DNA of 64,000 nucleotides, taken from NCBI RefSeq assembly GCF_036199905.1, contig NZ_CP108109.1, positions 3,767,501 through 3,831,500 of the forward strand, given 5' to 3'. Positions 1-7,623 of this stretch are shown here, one piece after another. The notes beneath the pieces are model-generated. The model worked only from the letters and a program-made list of their open reading frames with translations, ran no database searches and was not told the origin of the DNA. A program made the translations under genes and the position numbers. The stretch's first letter is position 1. The number at the start of each line of letters is the position of its first letter. The stretch is from Streptomyces sp. NBC_00223. GTDB lineage: Bacteria; Actinomycetota; Actinomycetes; Streptomycetales; Streptomycetaceae.

Positions 1-205
1 GGCCGACCTCCGCTGCGGTACGGCGGCCGAGCCCAAGGCTCGCGGCGGCGAGCGCGGCCACCGACTCGGGCTGCACGGCCACGGTGTCGGCGGCCACGAG
101 CAGCCCGTCGGAGGTGGAGATCACCGTCTCGTTGACGCCCACGACGCGTTCGCGCAAGGACTTGAGCGAGGCTACGAGCGCTTCGTACGGGGCGGAACTG
201 GTCAT
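1..205 (-). CDS. Roadblock/LC7-like protein, C-terminus outside window
   Basis: Only the first 68 residues lie in the window; the gene runs off the left edge. The visible part has the roadblock/LC7 pattern: an N-terminal helix, then a beta strand with the 'STSDGLLVAADT' type turn, then an Ala-rich helix (VAALAAASLGLGRR). Roadblock proteins are small dimerising regulators of small GTPases (for example MglB). The ATG at 205 overlaps the stop of the upstream DUF4388-like gene by four bases (ATGA), so the two are translationally coupled. Together with the genes up to 2157 it forms a roadblock-rich module. Family call is fairly secure; the role is unknown. Confidence 0.75.
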   Translation of the reverse strand, partial: MTSSAPYEALVASLKSLRERVVGVNETVISTSDGLLVAADTVAVQPESVAALAAASLGLGRRTAAEVG

Positions 206-1284
206 GGTGCGGTCTCCTCGGGGCGGCCGGTCTCTGTCCCACGCACGGCGACAGGTGGTTCTGCGACAGGTGTTGCGGTGGTAGGTGATCCGACAACAGG
301 TGATTCGACGTCAGGTGGCTCCGCCGCCCCGGCGACGGCACGGCCGGGAACCCCGGGCGGCTCCTCCGCGCCGCCCATGGCGGCGGTCGGGGCCAGGAGG
401 GCGGCACGGATCAGGCGTAGGCCGCCGACCGTGTTCCGCTGGTCGGCCGAGGTCCCGGAGGGGCCGTCCGCGGGTCGGCCCGGCGGCAGGTTGCCGCCCG
501 GACGTCGCCGGGGCAGCGCCGCGGCGACGGTCTGGGGCATGGTCGGCGGGTCGGCGGCACGCGCCGTCAGCAGGGGGCGCGACGAGGGCAGGCCGGTGTC
601 CCCCACGACGAACCGGCGGGCGGTCAGCCGGGCGAGGTCGAGCATCACCGGGTACACCCCGCGCCCCACCGCGAAGGCGAGGTCACGCGGGGTACGGCGC
701 CCGTTGGCGCTGAGCAGCAGCGTACGGCTGCGGTTGTCGAGCACGTCCAGATCGGCACGGGCCGCGGGCCGGACCGGGGTACGGGCGAACTCACCGACGG
801 AGGGGCACTGTTCGCGCAGCGTCCGCAGGCGCAGTGCGGTCTCCTCCGTGAGTCGGGCCGGCTCCTGGCCTGGCCGGGCGGCCAGTTCGGGAACGCGACC
901 GGGATCGGTTCGCCAACCCGACGCCGGTTGCAAGGACATCGCGAAAGCACCGTCGAAGACCGCGGCGGTGCAGACGACGAACAGTTCCGCGGCCGTGATG
1001 AGTCCTCGACCGGTCAGTACCGATGCCAGTGGTTCGCTTTCGGTGACCGCCGCGAGCGCGGCCTCCCAGTCCTGCTCGTCGATCCGTTGGGACCTCAACA
1101 GCAGGGAGCGGGCGGAGGGGGCGGCCGGCGACTCGACCGCGACGACCAGTCCGTCGTGGAGGAAGAGCGTGCCGCCCGGGCCGCCTTCCACCTCGACCGC
1201 ACCGGTGAAACGGTCCTGCCGCAACCGGGAGAGCAACGAGGGTACGTTCCGGGGCTCCCGGCGGTGCTCGGGAACAGCCGTCAT
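202..1284 (-). CDS. DUF4388/PATAN-like regulatory protein
   Basis: A 360-residue soluble protein. Residues about 8-90 read as a DUF4388 (PATAN)-like domain: 'LLSRLRQDRFTGAVEVEG' followed by 'GTLFLHDGLVVAVES' and a helical part. This domain is found in bacterial signalling proteins that sense or scaffold. A second helical domain follows at about 170-250, then a Pro/Gly/Ala-rich disordered tail of about 110 residues. It overlaps its neighbours by four bases on both sides (ATGA at 1281-1284 and 202-205), sandwiched between two roadblock-like genes, so the three are probably made together and may form one complex. The start at 1284 is chosen from this coupling. Specific function unknown. Confidence 0.7.
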   Translation of the reverse strand: MTAVPEHRREPRNVPSLLSRLRQDRFTGAVEVEGGPGGTLFLHDGLVVAVESPAAPSARSLLLRSQRIDEQDWEAALAAVTESEPLASVLTGRGLITAAELFVVCTAAVFDGAFAMSLQPASGWRTDPGRVPELAARPGQEPARLTEETALRLRTLREQCPSVGEFARTPVRPAARADLDVLDNRSRTLLLSANGRRTPRDLAFAVGRGVYPVMLDLARLTARRFVVGDTGLPSSRPLLTARAADPPTMPQTVAAALPRRRPGGNLPPGRPADGPSGTSADQRNTVGGLRLIRAALLAPTAAMGGAEEPPGVPGRAVAGAAEPPDVESPVVGSPTTATPVAEPPVAVRGTETGRPEETAP

Positions 1285-1640
1285 GCGAGCAAGTCCTTGC
1301 AAGCCGCCGCGACCTGACGTGAGGCCAGCGCCAGATTTGCCTCCGACCGGTCGAGCAGGGCCGACATCAGCACCGGGTCGCCCTGCCACGGTACGACGTG
1401 CACGATGTGGTAGGTCCGGCTTCCGGTCACCACCACGTTCTCCAACTCGCCCTCGGCGCCCGCCTCGTGCAGCCGGTCTTGGATGAGGTTCAGCAGATGG
1501 CAAACCTCGAATCCGGTTCCGGCCGCGGCGCAGTCGCCGGTTTCGGCGTAGGTGAACCCGGTCACCGCGTCGACCAGAGCCACACCGGACGCACCGGCAA
1601 CAGAAAGGACTTCGCCGAGCATCGACTCCAGCGCGTCCAC
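1281..1640 (-). CDS. Roadblock/LC7-like small regulator
   Basis: A 119-residue protein. From the GTG at 1640 (preceded by AAGGGG at a 6-base spacing) it aligns by eye along its whole length with the divergent gene at 1792-2157: both begin '..ES.L.E...V.GA.GVALVD' and end with a 'L.LALDR..ANLALAR' type helix. An upstream in-frame GTG at 1655 is possible but fits the paralogue less well. Roadblock-type folds bind or regulate small GTPases or act as scaffolds. First gene of the leftward ATGA-coupled run. Confidence 0.72.
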   Translation of the reverse strand: MDALESMLGEVLSVAGASGVALVDAVTGFTYAETGDCAAAGTGFEVCHLLNLIQDRLHEAGAEGELENVVVTGSRTYHIVHVVPWQGDPVLMSALLDRSEANLALASRQVAAACKDLLA

Positions 1641-1791
1641 GGGGCACCCCTTCACTTTCGATCACCTGGCAGAGTACTTTAACGCCGAACTCTTTCATCT
1701 GTGAGCGCGTATGGTGATTCTCCGCTCACACCGGCCCCGCGCCCATATGGTCAGGGCCACGGTGGACCTGCCTTGAACCAAAGGAATTCCC

Positions 1792-2157
1792 ATGAACATT
1801 GAGTCGGCGCTCAAAGAAGCGATGACCGTCGAAGGCGCGATCGGAGTGGCGCTCGTCGACTACGAGAGCGGCATGGCGCTCGGCACCCTCGGCGGCGGGA
1901 GGGGGCTGGACCTGGAGGTGGCCGCGGCCGGCAACACCGAGGTGGTGCGTGCGAAGGTCCGTGCGCTGTCGATGCTCACGATCGACGACACGATCGAGGA
2001 CATCCTCATCACCCTGGGAACGCAGTATCACCTGATCCGGCTGCTCAGCGGCACTCGCGGGTCGCTCTTCCTCTACTTCGCCCTCGATCGCGACCGGGCC
2101 AACCTGGCGCTCGCCCGTCACGTGCTCAGGAAGGTCGAGGGGGAAGTACAGATCTGA
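1792..2157 (+). CDS. Roadblock/LC7-like small regulator, divergent paralogue
   Basis: A 121-residue protein paralogous to the product of 1281-1640 and transcribed away from it across a 150-base gap. It shows 'GAIGVALVDYESGMALGTLG' in the first strand/turn and 'LYFALDRDRANLALARHVL' at the C-terminal helix. A GGAA-type RBS (AAAGGAA, 1780-1786) precedes the ATG. The divergent arrangement of two paralogous roadblock genes suggests shared control and possibly heterodimer formation. No GTPase gene is visible in this window; it may lie to the left of the edge. Confidence 0.72.
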   Translation: MNIESALKEAMTVEGAIGVALVDYESGMALGTLGGGRGLDLEVAAAGNTEVVRAKVRALSMLTIDDTIEDILITLGTQYHLIRLLSGTRGSLFLYFALDRDRANLALARHVLRKVEGEVQI

Positions 2158-2763
2158 TCCCGGCGGACGGAACACGGCAGGGCGAACGCCGGACTGACGG
2201 GCGGACAGACGGTCGCCGCGCCGCCCGGCCGACGCCCCGGGCGGCTGAAGCCGATCGACCGAAAATGAATATGCGGCGGGACGCCGCCTCCCCGGTAATC
2301 CACCGTCCGCCGAAATCACCAATTTCCTCTGTGCATCTCACAGAAAACATGTATCCCGTCCGCCACGCGGCCACCGCGGGACCGGCGTGACTTCTCTTCC
2401 GCACGCAGCGTGAGAAGCACGTCGCCCTGCGCGACTCTTGCCTTTCGCATAAGTTTTGCGCCCGCGCCTCTGCGCATATCAGGCGTCACGCCGATCACTC
2501 ACGCGCCGCGAATACGCGGTTACGGTGAATACCGCGGTCACCGCCACAACGCGTTGAGTGGCCTGGGTGACCGGACCAAGGGTCGGTCAGCGCCCGGCAC
2601 AGCGCGGCCATGACGACGCCGGGCCCCGGCACCCGCTCCATGGACTACGCACTGTTCGGGTCGGCCAGGAAGAGGCAACCTGGTGAGCACCGGGACTGCT
2701 CCTCGCACGCGCGTAGTTTCGCGTAACGTGGGGGCACTGGTGGCCGGTGGGCGGGAGAGCGGC
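2158..2763. other. Intergenic, no gene seen
   Basis: Short frames here have no recognisable protein features. Base composition dips around 2260-2350 and 2440-2530, as in promoter DNA. A direct repeat of CGCGTA lies at about 2710-2726, upstream of the coiled-coil gene. No hairpin strong enough to call was found. Confidence 0.4.
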
Positions 2764-3093
2764 ATGGCGAACGAGACAGTGGTGTACGACGGACGGCTGC
2801 GGGACCTGGAGGCGCAGGCGTTCCGCACCGGCCGCACCCTCGCCGAGCACAGCGAGCAGCTGGCGACCATACGCGAACAGCAGCGCACCGCGTTCGGGAA
2901 CATCGACGCCCTCGGCGACGCCATCGGCGCGACGGGGGACCGCACGATCGCCCAGCGACTCGACACGATCGAAGAGCGGCTCGGCAGCATCGACGAGCGA
3001 TTCGACGCGATCGACCGGCAGCTGGGCACGATCGGGGACGTCCTGTCCGCCCTCGCCCGCGCGCAGGGCATCGACCCGAAGCCCGCCGACTGA
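2764..3093 (+). CDS. Small coiled-coil hypothetical protein
   Basis: A 109-residue hydrophilic protein that I do not recognise as a named family. From about residue 25 on it is a near-continuous heptad pattern with repeats such as 'RLDTIEERLGSIDERFDAI', typical of a long coiled coil, ending in a short tail. GGGAG at 2751-2755 lies eight bases before the ATG at 2764, which decides this start; an upstream in-frame GTG at 2683 would add 27 residues without an obvious RBS. No membrane segments. Small coiled-coil proteins of this kind in streptomycetes often act as oligomerising partners; nothing nearby indicates with what. Confidence 0.6.
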   Translation: MANETVVYDGRLRDLEAQAFRTGRTLAEHSEQLATIREQQRTAFGNIDALGDAIGATGDRTIAQRLDTIEERLGSIDERFDAIDRQLGTIGDVLSALARAQGIDPKPAD

Positions 3094-3257
3094 CCCCGTA
3101 ACGGCACGCTGCCAGGCCCAGGGACACCGTCGGCCCGCTCCCGAGGCTGTCCGCCCGTGGGGCGCCTGTCAGGTCCTTTCGACGGGCCTGTGGACACCTG
3201 TCGTTCCATCGGCGAACCGCACCGCCGAGCAGCAGTTCGTACGCCCGCCGACCGCTA

Positions 3258-4739
3258 CTAGCAGGCGTCGTCGTCGCGGTCGCCGCTCCGCGCGAAGCGG
3301 GGGAAGCGGGCGAGGAGGGGCGGGGAGTCCCATCCCGTACGGTCGCCGGTCAGCCATCCGTCCACCGACGGAGTCGGCGGGCGCACCCGGCCGAGTACGT
3401 ACAGCGCGACGCCGAGCACCGCGCCCGCGAGGGAGATCCCGAAGCAGATCCACAGAGCCGTCCTCGTACCCGAGTCGGCGTTTCTCCCGACGGAGGCGGC
3501 GACGTACAGCAGGACCGGGGCGATCATGAACGCCGCCACCGCCCGCATGAGTTCGACGATCGCGAACACGCGCTGCACACTGCTGGACCGCAGCGAGAAG
3601 CCCGCGATGAACAGGGCCGGAACGACGGAGGCGCCGACGCCGATGCCGACCAGCCCCGAGCCCACGGCGGTGAGCGCGGACGTGGGCGGGGCGGCGCCGT
3701 TCATGATCACGACGCCGACGCTCAGGAGGAGCAGGCCGACGAGGACGAAGTAGTGCAGCAGGTGGGTGCGGAAGACCGTGCCGAAGACGACCGCGGCGAC
3801 CACCGCGCCGCCGAACTCGGGGAGATAGAGCAGCCCCAGGTGCAGGGGCGTGACGCGGTGCGCGAGCGTGGCCTGGGTCAGTGAGATCGCCGACACCGAC
3901 GCGGCCGCCGCGCAGATGGCGGCGATGATGCCGGCGACCGGAAGCGTGCTGAACAGGCTCCCCACGCACAGCAGCGGACGCTTGGTCGTGTACTCGTGGA
4001 CGAAGAGGGTGACGATCAGCAGCAGCCCGCCGATCAGCGGCCCGCAGGTGGGGGCCGCGACGAAGGGGTGGGTGAGCAGCTCCGAGGCGCCGTAGAACGC
4101 GGACACGCACCCGACGATGGCCAGCCCGAGCGCGATGACGTCGATGGGGGCGTCCGGATTGAGCGGCGGGGTCTCCTGGAAGGTGAGGGCGGACAGTACG
4201 AGCGCCGCCACGGCGATTCCGGCGATGGTCCAGAACAGCGGCCGCCAGCCGTGGGCGTTGGCCTGGACGCCGCCGAGCACCGGACCGAGCGCGACGGCGC
4301 CGAAGATGCACACGTTCATGATCACGGCGGTCGTGCGCAGCCTGGTCGCCGGATATCCGATGATCAGCGGCGGTACGGCCGCGATCAGCAGCAGGCTGGT
4401 GCACAGGCCCTGTAGGACGTGGCCGACGATGAACATCGCGGAGTCGGTCGCCGCCGCGGTGAGCACCGAGCCGATCACGAGCAGGATGCCGTAGACGAGC
4501 AGCATCCGCCGTTGCGGTAGCCGTTGGGCGAACTGCACGGCCAGGACCGTTCCCACCGCGTAGCCGGCGTTGGCCATGCCCGTCGTGAGGCTGATCGCCT
4601 GCGGGCTCATGTGCAGATCCCCGGCGACGAGCGGCGTGATGGGCCCCAGAGCCGCCGAGAGGGCCAGGTAAGGCACCAGGGCGAACACGACCATCGCCGC
4701 CACCGCGGGATAACGTCCGGCCAGCGGGCCCTGTCGCAT
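3258..4739 (-). CDS. MFS transporter, DHA2-like drug exporter
   Basis: A 493-residue integral membrane protein with about 14 hydrophobic segments, as in the DHA2 (14-TM) drug:H+ antiporters. The first loop carries the MFS motif-A region in degenerate form ('AQRLPQRRMLLVYG'), and 'GPVLGG' is present at the motif-C position. The start at 4739 is preceded by AACGAGGAG at good spacing; the longer frame to 4835 lacks an RBS. It is divergent from an SRPBCC-ArsR pair whose operators lie in the shared 303-base gap, so ArsR control of the exporter is possible. The polar C-terminal tail ends Asp-Asp-Asp-Ala-Cys. Substrate unknown. Confidence 0.85.
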   Translation of the reverse strand: MRQGPLAGRYPAVAAMVVFALVPYLALSAALGPITPLVAGDLHMSPQAISLTTGMANAGYAVGTVLAVQFAQRLPQRRMLLVYGILLVIGSVLTAAATDSAMFIVGHVLQGLCTSLLLIAAVPPLIIGYPATRLRTTAVIMNVCIFGAVALGPVLGGVQANAHGWRPLFWTIAGIAVAALVLSALTFQETPPLNPDAPIDVIALGLAIVGCVSAFYGASELLTHPFVAAPTCGPLIGGLLLIVTLFVHEYTTKRPLLCVGSLFSTLPVAGIIAAICAAAASVSAISLTQATLAHRVTPLHLGLLYLPEFGGAVVAAVVFGTVFRTHLLHYFVLVGLLLLSVGVVIMNGAAPPTSALTAVGSGLVGIGVGASVVPALFIAGFSLRSSSVQRVFAIVELMRAVAAFMIAPVLLYVAASVGRNADSGTRTALWICFGISLAGAVLGVALYVLGRVRPPTPSVDGWLTGDRTGWDSPPLLARFPRFARSGDRDDDAC

Positions 4740-4967
4740 CGGTCGATTTCTCCTCGTTAGGTGGGAAAGGCGGCGTTCCGTCCCATCGTGGACCGTGACC
4801 GCCGCGCTCCCGTCAGGCGCAGCCGCTGAAGTCACCCGATCGACACTCGTCCCGGGTGAACCCCCACCCGCTCCTTGCCCCTGTCCGGAGGTCGGTCGAG
4901 GTCGGACGGCCGGACCCGGCGCCGACGCCGCCCCCGGGCAGGGCCGACGTCGGCGCCGGGAGGTTTA

Positions 4968-4984
4968 TGCAACCAAAGGTTGCA
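4968..4984. promoter_or_regulatory. Palindromic operator 1 for the ArsR-type repressor
   Basis: TGCAACC-AAA-GGTTGCA is a perfect 7-bp inverted repeat. A near copy lies 45 bases downstream, just before the SRPBCC gene. Winged-helix ArsR repressors bind such short palindromes, and the repressor gene is the second gene of this operon, so autoregulation is inferred. Confidence 0.65.
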
Positions 4985-5012
4985 TGCAAGCTGAGCGCCG
5001 AGTACGTTGGGG

Positions 5013-5029
5013 TGCAACCAAAAGTTGCA
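5013..5029. promoter_or_regulatory. Palindromic operator 2 for the ArsR-type repressor
   Basis: TGCAAC-CAAAA-GTTGCA repeats operator 1 with one changed base and a 6-bp perfect arm. It lies immediately upstream of the RBS (GGTGGAG) of the gene starting at 5043, where bound repressor would block transcription. Confidence 0.65.
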
Positions 5030-5042
5030 GAAGGTGGAGAGC

Positions 5043-5510
5043 ATGGAATTCGGAACGATCGAGCGGGAGATCCACATCGACGCCTCACCCGAGGTCGTCT
5101 TCGACGTGGTCAGCAGCCCCGCGCACCTGCGCGAGTGGTGGCCGGACGAGGTCGAGTTCCCGGCCGTGCCCGGCGGGGCGGGGCGGATCGGCTTCGGGGA
5201 CGTCTCGCAGGGCCTCACCTGGGTGCAGTTCACGGTCGTCGACGCCGTACCGCCGCGGCTGTTCTCCTTCCGGTGGACCCACGAGGAGGGGGAGTCCGCC
5301 GCACCAGGCAACTCCAACCTGGTCGTCTTCGCGCTCGAACCCGCCGGGAACGGGACGCTCCTGCGCATGACCGAGAGCGGCTTCCGCGAGCGCGGCTGGG
5401 ACGAGGCGAAGGTCGCCGCCGAGTACGGCGATCACACCACCGGTTGGGACTTCTACCTGGCGCGGCTGGAGACGTACGCCGCGAAGGTCGGAGCGGACGT
5501 ACGACGGTGA
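5043..5510 (+). CDS. SRPBCC (AHSA1-like) domain protein
   Basis: A 155-residue single-domain protein of the START/Bet v1-like superfamily, AHSA1 branch. It begins with 'IEREIHIDASPEVVFDVVSSPAHLREWW', the hallmark first strand and helix, and ends with the long C-terminal helix after 'GWDFYLARLETYA'. Such proteins bind hydrophobic ligands in a central cavity. In actinobacteria they are very often paired with an ArsR repressor, as here: the next gene overlaps by four bases (GTGA). GGTGGAG precedes the ATG. Ligand unknown. Confidence 0.88.
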   Translation: MEFGTIEREIHIDASPEVVFDVVSSPAHLREWWPDEVEFPAVPGGAGRIGFGDVSQGLTWVQFTVVDAVPPRLFSFRWTHEEGESAAPGNSNLVVFALEPAGNGTLLRMTESGFRERGWDEAKVAAEYGDHTTGWDFYLARLETYAAKVGADVRR

Positions 5511-5878
5511 CAGTCGACGACGACCTCTGGTCGGCGGTCGGCGACCCGACGCGGCGCCGGATGCTCGACCTGCTGCTGAGCGAAGGCAGCGGTACGGCGA
5601 CCAGCCTCAGCGAGCATCTGCCGGTGACCCGTCAGGCGGTGGCCAAGCACCTCACCGTCCTCGACCGGGTCGGCCTGGTACGTGCCACCACCGTCGGCCG
5701 CGAGCGGCAGTTCCGCGTCGATCAGGCCCAACTCGCCCGCGCGACAGCCCAGCTCGCCGACGTCGGCGCCGCCTGGGACTCCCGCCTCCGGCGCATCAAG
5801 CGCATCGCCGAGACGATCCAGCGCGGCAAGGACGCGAACGACGAGCCCGGGAAGGACGCACCGAGCCGCACGACGTGA
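5507..5878 (+). CDS. ArsR-family transcriptional repressor
   Basis: A 123-residue winged-helix regulator starting with GTG in a GTGA overlap with the SRPBCC gene. The pattern 'LWSAVGDPTRRRMLDLLL ... LPVTRQAVAKHLTVLDRVGLV' is the classic ArsR helix-turn-helix. No metal-binding Cys pair is visible, as expected for the SRPBCC-linked subgroup, which probably senses something other than metal. It probably represses its own operon through the two TGCAAC palindromes at 4968 and 5013, and possibly the divergent exporter. Confidence 0.9.
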   Translation: MTVDDDLWSAVGDPTRRRMLDLLLSEGSGTATSLSEHLPVTRQAVAKHLTVLDRVGLVRATTVGRERQFRVDQAQLARATAQLADVGAAWDSRLRRIKRIAETIQRGKDANDEPGKDAPSRTT

Positions 5879-5922
5879 AGATCAGCGACTGACACTGATC
5901 CGTAGGCCACAGGGGACGGTGG

Positions 5923-6030
5923 GAAGGCCACGTGGGCCCGTGCCCGGAGGGTGATCCGGCGGACCGCGGCCGGGCTCTCGTCGACGGCCTCGGCGATCTC
6001 GTCGTACGCCAGAACGAACACCGCGCGCAC
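5923..6030 (-). pseudogene. Remnant of an ECF sigma factor, region 4
   Basis: The minus strand encodes a 36-residue fragment reading 'RAVFVLAYDEIAEAVDESPA' followed by 'AVRRITLRARAHV'. This is the sigma-4 helix-turn-helix of SigJ-type ECF sigma factors, in which a short linker normally sits between 'RAVFVL' and 'YDEIAEAV'; here it is missing. No sigma-2 region precedes it and the flanking frame loses similarity at once. I read it as a decayed gene stranded between the convergent ArsR and MFS genes. Confidence 0.6.
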
Positions 6031-6159
6031 AGGCCCGGGGTGCTCAGTGCCGACGGCACAGGGGGTGAGCCGAACTCCGTTCCAGCGGCGGGGGGCCGTT
6101 TCGGGGGGCCGTTTCGGCGGGCCGACGGTTCCGCTGAGCGGGTCGGGACGGGACGGGGG

Positions 6160-7623
6160 TCAGGGGTGGGAGGGGTCGGGGGCCGGCGTCGGGGGAGGGG
6201 CCTCCGTGGGGGTGGGGGAGGTGCCGGGGGCGGCCTCGATGCCGGCGACCAGGACGAACGCGCCGACCGACACCACCAGCAGGGTGCCCCACAGCGGGAC
6301 CGTTCCGATGTTCATCAGGCGGGTGAAGACGCTGGGGCCCAGCACCGCGGCCAGGCTCCAGCAGATCTGGCTGAGCGCGAAGTACCGCCCCCGCAGGCCC
6401 GTCGGCGCCAGCGTGGCCACCAGATCGGTCAGGACGGGGGACGCGATGATCTCGGCGGCGGTGTAGCAGGCCACACCGGTGACCAGGCAGAGCACGATCC
6501 ACCGGGTGCCGCTCGCGTGCGCCGCCCACAGCAGCGCGAAGGAGGCCCCGAACAGCACGGACGCCAGCCGCAGCAGACGGGTGCCGCGCAACGGGCGCAG
6601 CGCCTCGGTGACCGGTGTCTGGAGGGTCACGATCAGCGCGGTGTTTCCCGCGAGCAGCGCCCCCGCCACCCAGGTGGGCTGGCCGAGTGTCCTGGTGACG
6701 TAGAGCACCAGGATCAGCGGAAGTCCCAGCAGGCACAGTCCGAATATCACCGTGGTGGCGTTGAGTGCCGTGAATCGGCGGTCCGCCAGGACCTCGCGGT
6801 AGCCGGGACGCCGCGGCTCCCGGACGCCAAGGCTCCGCCGCTCACGGACCTGCGCGGGCACGACAGCGGACACGGGAGAAGCGGGTGCGGCGGCCGGCAC
6901 ATCAACGGATACGTCAACGGATACGTGGGCGGACACGTCGGCCGGCACCGCCCCGGGCGGCGACTCCCCCGGCCGCAGACGCGCGAGCACCGCGGCCGCC
7001 AGCAGAAAACTGCCCGCGTTGACCGCCACCACCGCCCGCCCGCCGACCGACCCCGCACCCGCCACGACCGACGTCGCCAGCAGCGCGCCCACTCCGGTGC
7101 CCAGGTTGCGCACCACCCGCAGCAAACTGAACCACCGCACCCGGTCCTCCGGTTCCGCGACCAGCGCGACCATCACCCCGTTCGCCGTCCAGAACAGATT
7201 CTGGCCCGCGTTGACGAGGAACCCGTAGGCCACGATCTGCCCCGCGCAGCCCGCCCCGAGGTAGCCGATGAAGCCGGCCGCCTGGGCGACGTTCGCCAGC
7301 ACCACCGAACTCCGGGCGCCGAAGCGGTCGACCAGCGGACCGAACAGCGCGGAGCACGGCAGCGCGAGGGCCGCGGCCCCGGACAGCGCGAGTCCGATCG
7401 TGGGCAGCGGCACCCTGGTGGTGTCGAGGAAGTACAGCAGCGCGTACGGCAGGAAGAGCCCGGTCCCCAGGCTGTCCACCAGGGCAGCCGTCAGCAGCGG
7501 GCCGGCGCCCCGGGTACGGGGCAGCCCAAGACGTTCGCGCAGAGTCGATCGGCGGGTGGCCGGCCCGGTCAGGGCCACACCGCCTTCCTCCCCCTCGCTC
7601 CGGGCCGACCCGCCCAGAGTCAC
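6160..7623 (-). CDS. MFS exporter of the deazapurine cluster
   Basis: A 487-residue membrane protein with about 12 hydrophobic segments. It has 'GPLVDRFGARSSVVLANV' at the motif-A loop and a long hydrophilic central loop (about residues 215-265), typical of 12-TM MFS efflux pumps. It starts with GTG overlapping the aminotransferase stop by four bases (GTGA at 7620-7623), so it is the last gene of the leftward biosynthetic operon. The role is most likely export of, or self-protection from, the cluster product. The substrate is inferred from context only. The C-terminal 25 residues are Pro/Thr-rich. Confidence 0.85.
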   Translation of the reverse strand: MTLGGSARSEGEEGGVALTGPATRRSTLRERLGLPRTRGAGPLLTAALVDSLGTGLFLPYALLYFLDTTRVPLPTIGLALSGAAALALPCSALFGPLVDRFGARSSVVLANVAQAAGFIGYLGAGCAGQIVAYGFLVNAGQNLFWTANGVMVALVAEPEDRVRWFSLLRVVRNLGTGVGALLATSVVAGAGSVGGRAVVAVNAGSFLLAAAVLARLRPGESPPGAVPADVSAHVSVDVSVDVPAAAPASPVSAVVPAQVRERRSLGVREPRRPGYREVLADRRFTALNATTVIFGLCLLGLPLILVLYVTRTLGQPTWVAGALLAGNTALIVTLQTPVTEALRPLRGTRLLRLASVLFGASFALLWAAHASGTRWIVLCLVTGVACYTAAEIIASPVLTDLVATLAPTGLRGRYFALSQICWSLAAVLGPSVFTRLMNIGTVPLWGTLLVVSVGAFVLVAGIEAAPGTSPTPTEAPPPTPAPDPSHP

